Assembly: GCA_040387375.1 (NCBI GenBank)
Contig: JAZKDW010000030.1
Location: 29,710 to 93,709 of the forward strand
Origin: JAZKDW01 sp040387375
Lineage (GTDB): Bacteria; Pseudomonadota; Gammaproteobacteria; Burkholderiales; Burkholderiaceae_D
Direction: 5' to 3'
Length of the DNA: 64,000 bases
A program made the position numbers and the translations under genes. This document shows positions 16,943 through 25,543 of the stretch, in pieces (the stretch's first letter is position 1; the number at the start of each line of letters is the position of its first letter). The notes beneath the pieces were generated by a model. It did no database searches. It worked only from the letters and a program-made list of their open reading frames with translations, and was not told where the DNA came from.

Positions 16943-17599
16943 TCAATTCAGTAAAAAAGTCAGAGGAGCGACAAGCAGCTTCAGCGCCGCATGGGCGATT
17001 GTCATCACCGGCACCATCCAGTAATGCAGCACTTTAAGAAACACCAATGCTAATACGACAAAAAAGCCGTATGGCTCAAGTTGCGCAAACTTGTACGCAT
17101 ATTTGTGCGGCAGCAGGCTGGTCATGATGCGCCCGCCGTCCAGCGGCGGTATCGGGAACAGGTTGAACGCGAATATCACGAGATTGGTGATGATGCCAGC
17201 CTCGGCCATGCGCACGAAGAAATCGCCGCCGTCCTGCCACGGGCTCAACGCCATCCTCAGCAACATCCACATCAGTGCCATCACCAGGTTCGCCGCCGGT
17301 CCGGCCAGGGCGACCCATGCCATGTCGCGTTTCGGATTGCGCAGCCTGCCAAATTCGACCGGAACCGGTTTTGCATAACCGAACAGGAACGGACTGCCGG
17401 CCACGAACAGCGCGATTGGAATCAGCAGCGTACCGATCGGATCGATGTGCCGGATCGGATTGAGGCTCATGCGTCCCTGGGAATACGCGGTGTTGTCGCC
17501 AAAATACCTGGCGGCGTAGGCATGTGCGGCTTCGTGCAACGTGATGGCGAAAAGTATCGGCAACGCGTACACGGAAAAAGTTTGTATGAGTTCGTTCAT
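16943..17599 (-). CDS. Site-2 protease family (M50) membrane metalloprotease
   Basis: The 218-residue integral membrane protein has the zinc motif His22-Glu23-x-x-His26 (LHEAAHAYAA) in its first membrane helix and the third ligand in NLFPIPPLDGGRI, as in S2P/FtsH-independent M50B proteases of the short rhomboid-neighbour type. It has about five hydrophobic segments. The substrates are unknown. It is followed by trpS on the same strand, a conserved pairing in Burkholderiales. Confidence 0.9.
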   Translation of the reverse strand: MNELIQTFSVYALPILFAITLHEAAHAYAARYFGDNTAYSQGRMSLNPIRHIDPIGTLLIPIALFVAGSPFLFGYAKPVPVEFGRLRNPKRDMAWVALAGPAANLVMALMWMLLRMALSPWQDGGDFFVRMAEAGIITNLVIFAFNLFPIPPLDGGRIMTSLLPHKYAYKFAQLEPYGFFVVLALVFLKVLHYWMVPVMTIAHAALKLLVAPLTFLLN

Positions 17600-17674
17600 C
17601 GGCGGAATTCTATCAGAGGGGTAACCGCTGCCGGCGGCAGACAGGGGAAATGCTCATCGGACGGGTCGAATCGC

Positions 17675-18298
17675 TCAAAGGCTGAACCGCGCCGCATCGC
17701 CACGCCCCTGCCGCACCAGCACGGCTTCCTCGCCCGTGAGGTCGATCACCGTGGTCGGTTCGAGGCTGCAGGCGCCGCCATCGATCACCAGTTCGATCTG
17801 GCGCTCGAGCCGGTCCCGTATTTCATCCGGATCGGTCAGCGAATGCGGCTCGCCGGGCAGGATCAGCGTCGTGCTCAAAAGCGGCTGCCCCAGGTCCTCC
17901 AGCAATGCATGGGCAATCGCGTTTTCAGGCACCCGCAGGCCGATGGTCTTGCGTGATGGATGGCTGACGCGGCGCGGCACTTCCTTGGTCGCTTCCAGTA
18001 TGAAGGTATAAGGACCGGGCGTCGCCGACTTCAGCATCCGGTACTGGCGATTGTCGATGTGGGCATACTGGGCGATTTCGCTGAGGTCACGGCACAGCAA
18101 TGTCAGGTGATGTTTGTCATCGACGGCGCGGATGCGGCGCAGCCTCTCGACCGCGCTTTTGTCATCGAGATGGCACACCAGCGCATAACAGGAATCGGTC
18201 GGCAGCGCGACAATGCCGCCGGCATCGATGATCTGGCGCGCCTGCTTGATCAGGCGCAATTGCGGATTGCCCGGATGGATCTGAAAAAATTGACTCAT
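17675..18298 (-). CDS. Sua5/YciO/YrdC-family protein (L-threonylcarbamoyladenylate synthase-like)
   Basis: The 207-residue protein has the YrdC fold: GGIVALPTDSCYALVCHL near the start, KHHLTLLCRDL, and the GPYTFILEATKEVPRR and SRKTIGLRVPEN blocks. YrdC/Sua5 makes threonylcarbamoyl-AMP for tRNA t6A; the YciO branch has weaker or unclear activity. The length and the closing segment (VIDLTGEEAVLVRQGRGD) fit the YciO branch as well, so no symbol is given. It precedes the M50 protease gene on the same strand. Confidence 0.87.
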   Translation of the reverse strand: MSQFFQIHPGNPQLRLIKQARQIIDAGGIVALPTDSCYALVCHLDDKSAVERLRRIRAVDDKHHLTLLCRDLSEIAQYAHIDNRQYRMLKSATPGPYTFILEATKEVPRRVSHPSRKTIGLRVPENAIAHALLEDLGQPLLSTTLILPGEPHSLTDPDEIRDRLERQIELVIDGGACSLEPTTVIDLTGEEAVLVRQGRGDAARFSL

Positions 18299-18370
18299 GA
18301 AATAGATATACCAATAAAAACGGCGGCAACCGTCAGGCTACCGCCGATGGACAAAGAGCAAAACTAATGT

Positions 18371-18532
18371 TAAGTACCCGCCCGAAATAAATTGTGAGTG
18401 TCTGCGGCCCTGACCGGCGCGCTGCGGCGTTGCCCGGCCCTTGCAGTGCCAGCACTGCGGCGGCCCGGGCGCCTTGCATCACATCCGATCAGGACCACAT
18501 CCATCTCCCAATCTATTCCGGACGGGTACTTA
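18371..18532. repeat. 162-bp inverted-repeat element (MITE-like) between the Sua5-like gene and htpX
   Basis: The ends 18371-18398 and 18505-18532 are inverted copies of a 28-bp sequence that match at 24 positions and begin TAAGTACCCG. The interior is G/C-rich with a hairpin (GCAGTG, CCAG, CACTGC) and has no gene. The right end stops 4 bp from the htpX stop codon. Related single ends occur at 28760-28777 and 52312-52336, so this is a dispersed family. Confidence 0.8.
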
Positions 18533-18536
18533 GCAA

Positions 18537-19409
18537 TTATAGTGTGCCGCGCAGTGCCGCAATACGCTTTTCAATCGGCGGATGGGTCGAAAACAGGTCC
18601 AGGAAACCAGGCTTGTCGTTAATGCCGAGCGTGGCGATGGATTCCGGCAGGCTGCTCGCCGGCGCACCGCCCAGACGCGCCAGCGCCCTGACCATCGGTT
18701 GCGGGCTGCCAAGCAGCGTCGCAGACCCGGCATCGGCCCGGAATTCACGATGCCGGGAAAACCAGGCAACGATCATTGAGGCGGCAATACCGAACACGAT
18801 CTGACACACCAGCACCGTGACCATATAACCGATGCCACCACCACCATTGTTGTCACGCGAAAGGGCGCGGTCGACGATAAAACCGACCACACGCGACAGG
18901 AACACAACGAAGGTATTGACCACCCCTTGCACCAGCATCATGGTAACCATGTCGCCGTTGGCGACGTGCGCCACTTCGTGTCCCAGCACTGCCTCGACCT
19001 CTTCCTTGGTCATCGATTGCAACAGGCCGCTGGACACCGCAACCAGGGCCGAATTCTTGAACGCGCCGGTCGCAAATGCATTCGGCTCGCCTTCGTACAC
19101 CGCAACTTCCGGCATCGCAATGCCGGCGCGATCGGCAAGTTTTTTAACGGTATCAACCAGCCACAGCTCGGTCGAACTGGACGGCGTCTCGATGACTTGC
19201 AAATGCATGGTCCACTTTGCCATCGGTTTACTGATGAGCAAGGAGATGATCGACCCGGTGAAGCCGACCACCAGTGAAAACACCGCCAGCATCGGCAGGT
19301 TGAGACCGGCCGAGGTCAGGAACCGGTCGGCGCCCAATAGCGACAACACAATGGTCATCACCGCGATGACGGCAATATTCGTCGCCAGGAACAGGAAAAT
19401 TCGCTTCAT
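18537..19409 (-). CDS. htpX: Membrane protease HtpX
   Basis: HtpX is an inner-membrane zinc protease that degrades damaged membrane proteins. The 290-residue product has two N-terminal membrane helices (IFLFLATNIAVIAVMTIVL and a second one), the M48 zinc motif His144-Glu145-x-x-His148 (GHEVAHVANGD), two later hydrophobic segments and the third ligand in FSRHREFRADAGSA. The start at 19409 has AGGA upstream. The length is typical. Confidence 0.95.
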   Translation of the reverse strand: MKRIFLFLATNIAVIAVMTIVLSLLGADRFLTSAGLNLPMLAVFSLVVGFTGSIISLLISKPMAKWTMHLQVIETPSSSTELWLVDTVKKLADRAGIAMPEVAVYEGEPNAFATGAFKNSALVAVSSGLLQSMTKEEVEAVLGHEVAHVANGDMVTMMLVQGVVNTFVVFLSRVVGFIVDRALSRDNNGGGGIGYMVTVLVCQIVFGIAASMIVAWFSRHREFRADAGSATLLGSPQPMVRALARLGGAPASSLPESIATLGINDKPGFLDLFSTHPPIEKRIAALRGTL

Positions 19410-19502
19410 GCAAAGTCCTCCCATCAATAAACATTGTGTGTTATATGAGGCAGCCCGCCGGAAAGTTCAAGATGCGCTTGTTACAACATCCGGCAACAGG
19501 AT

Positions 19503-20339
19503 TTAAATACGCCAGTCATGCCAGACCGGTATCACGCCCCGCGGCAACGCCGGCAGCTTGCCCAGGTCGACGCGCGACTCGCCGGGTCCGTGAAAATCGG
19601 AACCGCGCGACGCCATCAAACCGTAACTGTTTGCCACTTTTGCGTATTGCTCGTACTGATCGACGGTATGGCTGCCGGTGGTGACTTCGATTGCGGCGCC
19701 GCCCAGTTGCTTGAACTCATCGAACAGGGCGCCAAATTGAACCGGGCTGAAACTGTAGCGCCCCGGATGGGCGATGACGGCAATGCCGCCGGCGCCGCGA
19801 ATCCAGGTGACTGCCTGCTGCAAGGTCGCCCAGCGATGCGGCACAAAACCCGGCTTGCCTTCAATCAGATATTTACGGAAGACATCGTTGACGTCCCTGC
19901 AGACGCCAAGCTCGATGATGTAGCGCGCAAAATGCGTGCGGGAAATCAGGTCGGGATTGCCAACGAATTTCAGGGCGCCATCGAAGGCATCGGGAATGCC
20001 TGCCGCAGCAAGCTGTGCGGCCATCTCATGCGCGCGCCGCTCGCGGCCGGAGCGGGTGGCAGCCAGTCCCTGAACCAGGGCCTGATTCGTTTCATCGATT
20101 TGTAAACCGACGATATGCACGGTCTCGCCGGCCCAGGTGATCGAAATCTCGACACCGGCGACGTAAGGCAGGCCAAGGTCCGCGGCCGCCTTGCGTGCCT
20201 CGGCAATGCCATCGATTTCGTCATGGTCGGTCAACGCCCAGAGATCGACGCCATTGGCTTTGGCGCGTGCGGCCAGAGCCGTGGGCGACAGCATGCCGTC
20301 GGAAACATTGGAGTGGCAGTGAAGATCGACATTAAACAT
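19503..20339 (-). CDS. rnm: PHP-domain 5'-3' exoribonuclease (RNase AM/YciV/TrpH type)
   Basis: The 278-residue PHP protein starts MFNVDLHCHSNVSDG with metal ligands His7 and His9, then ALTDHDEIDG, and later SRGSDFHGPG. It matches the YciV family shown in E. coli to be a 5'-3' exoribonuclease maturing rRNA 5' ends and acting on pAp-like substrates. The gene stands alone between htpX and a hydrolase gene. Confidence 0.87.
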   Translation of the reverse strand: MFNVDLHCHSNVSDGMLSPTALAARAKANGVDLWALTDHDEIDGIAEARKAAADLGLPYVAGVEISITWAGETVHIVGLQIDETNQALVQGLAATRSGRERRAHEMAAQLAAAGIPDAFDGALKFVGNPDLISRTHFARYIIELGVCRDVNDVFRKYLIEGKPGFVPHRWATLQQAVTWIRGAGGIAVIAHPGRYSFSPVQFGALFDEFKQLGGAAIEVTTGSHTVDQYEQYAKVANSYGLMASRGSDFHGPGESRVDLGKLPALPRGVIPVWHDWRI

Positions 20340-20436
20340 GCGTAATGGGCGGTTTGATCGGCGAAGTCGGAAAAGGATAATTGTACGCCGCTTGGGCTGC
20401 TCCTGCTCCGCTACGTCGGCATGTGCACAACGAACG

Positions 20437-21312
20437 TTAGCTCAGAAACTCCTCGATCACCTTCGCCAGCGCCTCCGGTTGGTCATGATGCACCATGTGG
20501 CCGGCGCCCTTCAGGTTGACCACGGTCGGATTCGGCATGATCTCCCTGCGCCGCTTGATTTCAACGCCCGGATCGGCACTGGCATCCAGCCAGCGCCAGT
20601 TCTCGATGTGCTCGGCCTCGACCCACAATACCGGGGCGGTGATGGCTTTCCAGCATGCGAAGGTTTCCTCCAACCGGTATAACACCGGATTGACGAGCCT
20701 GTGTGCCGGATCGCCAAGGATTTCCCACATGCCGGCCGCATTTTGCGCAGCCCAGTGGCCCGACAGGAAAGCGGCGCGCTCATCGGTCAGGCGCGGATTG
20801 TTTTTTTGCAGACGGGCGGCCACCGCCGCTTGCGTCGCGTACGGACGCATGGCGGGCGGCGTACGTAATCCATCCAGCCATTTTACATAGCGCCCAGGCG
20901 CGTCTTCGGGCCGGGTGGCCGGCATGCCGATGCCTTCCAGGTTGATCAGTTTTTTAATCCGGGCCGGACGCACGCCGGCGTAGACGCTGACCACATTACC
21001 CCCCATGCTGTGGCCGAGCAGGTTCACCGGCTCGTCGGGCGAATAGTGGTCCAGTATCACATCGAGGTCGCCCATGTAGTCGGGAAACCAGTAGGTGTCG
21101 GCCGCCACCCTGTCGGTCAAGCCATATCCGCGCCAGTCCGGCGCGATCACATGCCAGTCGCGCTGCAGGCAATCGACCATGAACTGGAACGATGCCGACA
21201 CATCCATCCAGCCGTGCGTCATGAACAGTTTCGGTGCGCCTTCGTTGCCCCAGTGACGAATGTGATACCGCAAGCCGCGTACCGTGATAAATTCCGAACG
21301 AGATGGTTTCAT
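20437..21312 (-). CDS. Alpha/beta-fold hydrolase
   Basis: This hydrolase of about 291 residues has the strand VRGLRYHIRHWG, the oxyanion segment MTHGWMDVS, the nucleophile elbow LLGHSMGGN and the catalytic His in LKGAGHMVHHDQPE. The acid would be the Asp in LDASADPGVE or nearby. The substrate is not known. The start at 21312 is chosen because family alignment begins there; an in-frame extension to 21384 would overlap the promoter region. It is divergent from the acyl-CoA synthetase gene across a probable TetR-type site. Confidence 0.85.
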   Translation of the reverse strand: MKPSRSEFITVRGLRYHIRHWGNEGAPKLFMTHGWMDVSASFQFMVDCLQRDWHVIAPDWRGYGLTDRVAADTYWFPDYMGDLDVILDHYSPDEPVNLLGHSMGGNVVSVYAGVRPARIKKLINLEGIGMPATRPEDAPGRYVKWLDGLRTPPAMRPYATQAAVAARLQKNNPRLTDERAAFLSGHWAAQNAAGMWEILGDPAHRLVNPVLYRLEETFACWKAITAPVLWVEAEHIENWRWLDASADPGVEIKRRREIMPNPTVVNLKGAGHMVHHDQPEALAKVIEEFLS

Positions 21313-21395
21313 GATGAGTGCCCCGGCACAGACCGGAGAGAAAATTAAAAAATCAGAAGCAGCCATGGAACGACACTGCTTCAAGATAATGAATA

Positions 21396-21407
21396 GAACG
21401 ACCGTTC
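21396..21407. promoter_or_regulatory. Candidate TetR-type operator in the hydrolase / acyl-CoA synthetase gap
   Basis: GAACG, two bases, CGTTC is a perfect inverted repeat 22 bp upstream of the acyl-CoA synthetase ATG. This spacing and sequence resemble operators of TetR-family regulators of fatty-acid genes. No tetR gene lies nearby, so it would act in trans. Confidence 0.45.
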
Positions 21408-21428
21408 GATAATTATACCGGAGACATC

Positions 21429-23135
21429 ATGATATCTGCCAGCAACACGGCGCCACAAGACAATTACGACCAGCTTTACCAGCAATTCCGCTGGCACGTG
21501 CCGGCCGAATTCAACATTGCCGAAGTCTGTTGCGCCCGCTGGGCCGGCGACAGGACGCGCATCGCGATCCACTACGAAGACGACGCCGGCGTCAGCGCCA
21601 CACTCACCTATGCCGACCTGCAGTCACAAGCGAACCGGTTGTCCAATGTGTTGGCGCAGGCAGGCGTCAGGCGCGGTGACCGGGTCGCGATCATGCTGCC
21701 GCAACGCCCCGAAGCCGCGATCGCCCATATCGCCTGCCAGCAGGCCGGCGCCATCGCGATGCCGCTGTCGATCCTGTTCGGCCCCGAGGCGCTGGAATAC
21801 CGCTTGCAAGACAGTGAAGCCGCGGTCGCGATTGTCGACGATGCCGGGCTGGCCAATCTGAATGAAATTCGCGCCGCCTGCCCGGCGCTGCGGCAGGTGA
21901 TTGCGGTCGATTGCCCTGCGTCCGCAGCGCTCGACTGGCAGACGGCGCTGGCGAAAGCCGCTCCCGCTTTCACGCCGGTCAAGACAATGGCCTGCGATCC
22001 CGCCATCCTGATCTATACCAGCGGCACCACCGGCGCACCGAAAGGCGCGCTGATACCGCAATCGGCAATTCTCGGCAACCTGACCGGCTTCGTCGCATCG
22101 CAGAACTGGTTTCCCCAGGATGGTGACGTATTCTGGTCGCCTGCCGACTGGTCGTGGACCGGGGGCCTGATGGATGCGCTGCTGCCGACGCTGTATTTCG
22201 GCAAGCCCATCGTTGGTTATCGTGGCCGGTTTTCCGCCGACACCGCTTTTTATCTGCTGGAAAAATACGGCGTCACCAACACCTTCCTGTTCCCTACCGC
22301 GCTGAAGATGATGATGAAGGCTGTCCCGGCGCCGCGGGAAAAATTCAAGCTCAGGCTGCGCGCCATCATGAGTGCCGGCGAAGCGGTGGGCGACACGGTT
22401 TTCAACTGGGGCCAGTCCGCGCTCGGGATCACGATCAACGAGATGTTCGGCCAGACCGAGATGAATTACATCGTCGGCAATAGCGCCGGACAATGGCCGG
22501 CAAAACCCGGCAGCATGGGCCGCCCCTACCCCGGCCATCGGGTCGCGGTGATCGATGAAGACGGCAAGGTGGTAAAGCCGGGCGACACCGGCGACGTTGC
22601 GGTCCACCGCCAGGATTTGCATGGCGATCCCGACCCGGTGTTTTTCATCGAATACTGGAAAAACCCGGACGCAACCGCACAGAAATACAGCGGCGACTGG
22701 TGCCGCACGGGCGATCTGGCGTCGATGGATGAAGACGGTTACCTGTGGTACCAGGGACGGGCCGACGATATGTTCAAGGCCGCCGGCTATCGCATCGGGC
22801 CTTCCGAAATCGAGAATTGCCTGGTCCGGCATCCGGCCGTCGCCAACGCCGCCGTGGTGCCCAAACCGAGTGCCGAGCGCGGCAATATCGTCAAGGCATT
22901 CATCGTCCTGACACCCGGCCAGAAACGCAGCAGGGCCGCCGACGACAAGCTGATCGCCGACCTGCAGGCGCATGTGCGCGGCAAACTGGCGCCCTATGAA
23001 TATCCGAAGGAAATCGAGTTCATCGATGAGTTGCCGATGACCACTACCGGCAAGGTGCAGCGCCGCGTGCTGCGCCTGATGGAAGAAGAGCGGGCGGCGC
23101 AGTCAGGGCGATTGCATGAAGGGTCAACGTTTTAG
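21429..23135 (+). CDS. AMP-dependent acyl-CoA synthetase (medium-chain type), C-terminus altered by IS insertion
   Basis: The enzyme activates a carboxylic acid with ATP and CoA through an acyl-AMP. Seen: the P-loop LIYTSGTTGAPKGAL, the MFGQTEMNYIVGN motif, the hinge YQGRADDMFKAAGYRIGP and the catalytic Lys in MTTTGKVQRRV. The overall form resembles the AcsM/medium-chain acyl-CoA synthetases. After RAAQS the frame enters the ISAs1 left end at 23104 and picks up about eight foreign residues and a TAG inside the IS. All catalytic parts remain, so it is probably still active. Joining across the 10-bp target duplication restores an end RAAQSSS and a TGA. Confidence 0.93.
   Translation: MISASNTAPQDNYDQLYQQFRWHVPAEFNIAEVCCARWAGDRTRIAIHYEDDAGVSATLTYADLQSQANRLSNVLAQAGVRRGDRVAIMLPQRPEAAIAHIACQQAGAIAMPLSILFGPEALEYRLQDSEAAVAIVDDAGLANLNEIRAACPALRQVIAVDCPASAALDWQTALAKAAPAFTPVKTMACDPAILIYTSGTTGAPKGALIPQSAILGNLTGFVASQNWFPQDGDVFWSPADWSWTGGLMDALLPTLYFGKPIVGYRGRFSADTAFYLLEKYGVTNTFLFPTALKMMMKAVPAPREKFKLRLRAIMSAGEAVGDTVFNWGQSALGITINEMFGQTEMNYIVGNSAGQWPAKPGSMGRPYPGHRVAVIDEDGKVVKPGDTGDVAVHRQDLHGDPDPVFFIEYWKNPDATAQKYSGDWCRTGDLASMDEDGYLWYQGRADDMFKAAGYRIGPSEIENCLVRHPAVANAAVVPKPSAERGNIVKAFIVLTPGQKRSRAADDKLIADLQAHVRGKLAPYEYPKEIEFIDELPMTTTGKVQRRVLRLMEEERAAQSGRLHEGSTF
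23094..23103. repeat. Left copy of the 10-bp target-site duplication
   Basis: GCGGCGCAGT lies directly before the IS left end. The identical sequence directly follows the far right end at 29336-29345. Ten bases fits the 8-10 bp duplications made by ISAs1-family elements. Confidence 0.9.
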
Positions 23136-24368
23136 GCCCAGCAATCTGCCAAGGTAATCGACGTTCCAGCCGGCTTTCAGGCGTTTGTTGGCGACGCCAA
23201 GTTTCGTCGTTTTGTCATTTTTCAGTAGATTAAGCGCAATACGGCGCAGGATGGCAAAGTTTTGTGCGGCGTCGCCAATCCGGATTCGGCAGTCGTCTTC
23301 CCTGAATGCCACGTCCAGCACCCAGTGCATGCTGTTCTCGATGCCCCAATGGGCCCGCACAGTTTTCCCGAGCAGGGCCGCCTTTGCCGGCAAGCTGCTG
23401 ATGTAGTAGCGGCGTTCCACGCGGGCATGGCCGGTGCTGTTTCTGCCAATGATTTCCCGCGTCGATTCGATCATGATCAGGCTCTGCAGTGCGCTCCAGT
23501 GCTGGTTTTGCTCTTGCAGCCAGGCGATGTCATCGGTCACCAGGCAGCGTCGTGTTTCGATCCGTCCGTGATCTTTTCCTGTCTGGATATCCTCCCAGTA
23601 GGGACGATCCAGCTTGCCTGCATCGGCCGCATCAAACCATACATAGCTTGACGGCTTCGGCCAGGCCGGGCTGGTTGTCCTTCACGCCCAATACGTAGTC
23701 CGCGCCGCTTTGCGCGATCTTGGCAGCAATGTCGTGCTGGCACCCCATCGCGTCGATGGTGATGATGCTCCCTTTGATGTCCAGTGCACTGAGCAATTCC
23801 GGTATGGCGGTGATCTCGTTGCTCTTGTCGGCAGTGTTGACCTGCCCAAGCGTCAAACCGGTCGTACTGCTCCAGGCCGACACGAGGTGAATGGCGCTGT
23901 GCTTGCCATCATGCGAGCCGCGTACGCATTTGCCATCGATAGCCACGTGCTGTCCCGCCAGTGACGGGCACAGACCGCTGATCCAGCGCATGAAACACGC
24001 TTCAAACTGTTTCGCATCGAGCAGCGAAAAGACCCGCCCGAAGGTATCGGGCGAGGCGATACCATTCGCAAAAGGAAGGTGCTGGCGCAACCACTCCAGC
24101 TTCATCTCGCTCCATTCAACAACCGACGTCCAGCTCTCCGCTCCACGGATGACTGCGCAAATGGCTGCCAGCAGCAAGTCTTCCAGTTGATATGCGCACT
24201 CACGTGCGCGTGGATCGCTCAATTCTTCGAATGCTTCGAGCAGTGATACTGGTGCGTTTGCCATCTCGTCGTCCAAATATCGAGAGTAAACGACGTTCTG
24301 GACCAGTTTACAAGCACTATTTTCGATTCTTGCTCAGGGAACAGCGCCCGCTTCATGCAATCGCCCTG
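23104..24368 (-). mobile_element. ISAs1-family insertion sequence, 1265 bp
   Basis: The ends are inverted copies of CAGGGCGATTGCATGAAG (18 bp perfect, 23104-23121 and the complement at 24351-24368), opening with the CAGGG typical of this family. The element carries one transposase gene, now frameshifted. The flanks of this copy alone (GCGGCGCAGT on the left, GGACACTGAC on the right) do not match, so it did not insert by itself at this place. Confidence 0.9.
23124..24276 (-). pseudogene. ISAs1-family DDE transposase, frameshifted
   Basis: The N-terminal part (24276 down to about 23640) reads LSDPRARECAYQLEDLLLAAI, ASPDTFGRVFSLLD, VAIDGKCVRGS, ITIDAMGCQHDIAAKI and YVLGVKDNQPGL, all family hallmarks with the first catalytic Asp in VAIDGK. 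It stops at KLCMV. One base later the frame resumes WFDAADAGKLD and runs through RAHWGIENSMHWVLDVAFREDD to the end at 23124. The family does not normally use frameshifting, so a 1-bp change near 23637-23645 has inactivated it. Confidence 0.9.
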
Positions 24369-25087
24369 GGACACTGACATCGTTCGCCGCTCCACCCGTC
24401 TTGATGGTTGCGTCGGCATGGCAATGGGACAGTGCTTTCATCGCCTCTCATTTCGGCTGGAAAGCATGTATTGCCGTCCTGATCAACGCCACCGCAATTA
24501 CCACCCTGCTGCGATCCCATATCGTGGAGCAGGATGCGCGTCAGACGGGCGACATCAACGTTCCTCTTCTGGTGCGTGCCATTCATCTCCTGTTCCTGGC
24601 GGGCGTGGTCGTCTTCGCACATCATCCCGTCATCTTTCTCGGGCTGTTCCTTTTTTTCCTCGGTTTTGCCCAAGCCTATACGCAGTACCAAAATCCCTTG
24701 ATCCTCAAGGAAGGCTTGCTGGTCGGCTTTTTTCTGGCCGGGCTCGTTGTATTGGCCGGGATCCAGCAATGGTGGCTTCAACCGATTGTGTCAAGCCTTC
24801 AACCCACCGCTCTGTTTTTTGGCGCGCTCGGACTGGCTGCGATCACCGACAACGCTGCATTGACTTATCTCGGCTCGCTGATTCAAGGCATTTCGGACCA
24901 GGCGAAGTATATGCCGGTTGCAGGAGCCGTAGCCGGCGGCGGACTGACCGTCATTGCCAACGCCCCAAACCCCGCAGGCGTCGCGTTGCTCAGAAATGGT
25001 TTCAATGATGAATCGATTGGGGCCATCGGCCTGTTGCTCGGTGCTCTCATGCCTACTGCTGTGGCCGCCGTACTTTTCGTTTTCTAG
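24369..25087 (+). pseudogene. Putative Na+/H+ antiporter (Na_H_antiport_3 type), N-terminus removed by the IS
   Basis: The frame is open from the very base after the IS end and reads TLTSFAAPPVLMVASAWQWD, then five or six membrane segments with QNPLILKEGLLVGFF, AAITDNAALTYLGSL and GGGLTVIANAPNPAG. These match the putative Na+/H+ antiporter family of about 420 residues. Roughly the first 190 residues are missing, so it is non-functional or at most a fragment. The IS cut this gene, not its present neighbour. Confidence 0.8.
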
Positions 25088-25131
25088 GGATTGTCAACAT
25101 TCAGAAAAATGTTGTGATGGGCAGATTTCAT

Positions 25132-25540
25132 TCACTGATTTGCTTTACTTTCGCCAGGCGAATCTTGTGCAAGATGCCCGCCCTCGCTATCCCACTTGGC
25201 GACTTCGGCTGGATCACTCTCATATCCGGGCGGCCGATAAGTGCCGGTCTTCGTCACCGCCTCATCAACCTCTTGAGGTGTAAGCAGCACGGTTATTTTG
25301 CACGTGGTCACTCCTGCAGCGTTGACCTTGATGGCGAGTGCCGCGGCAGTGACATTGTCCGGGAGATCGCCAATGATGAAAACGTCCTCGTCACCGAAGG
25401 CAAAATAAAAGGCTTCAACAGTACCGCCCATCGACTTGAATAATTCGTCAACAGGCAGCACGCCGCCGCGTGCCCCCCTCTTTGAGCAGGCCGTTTATGC
25501 CTTCGCTGAGATAGTTGGCTTCAATGAGATATTTTGGCAT
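25132..25540 (-). pseudogene. GYD-domain protein, frameshifted
   Basis: From an ATG at 25540 the frame reads MPKYLIEANYLSEGINGLL and meets a stop at 25448-25450. Shifting by one base, the chain continues VDELFKSMGGTVEAFYFAFG, FIIGDLPDNVTAAALAIKV and KITVLLTPQEVDEA, the usual GYD-domain body. One extra base near 25450-25458 explains the break. GYD proteins are small ferredoxin-like-fold proteins of unknown role. A second start could make the 109-residue second part alone. Confidence 0.8.
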
Positions 25541-25543
25541 CGG

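Noticed and set aside
21624..22973. 449-codon frame antisense to the acyl-CoA synthetase gene
   Set aside because: Shadow frame with no motifs; the forward gene is certain.
23094..24378. Simple single insertion of the left ISAs1 copy
   Set aside because: Its two immediate flanks differ; the matching duplication is at the far end of the composite.
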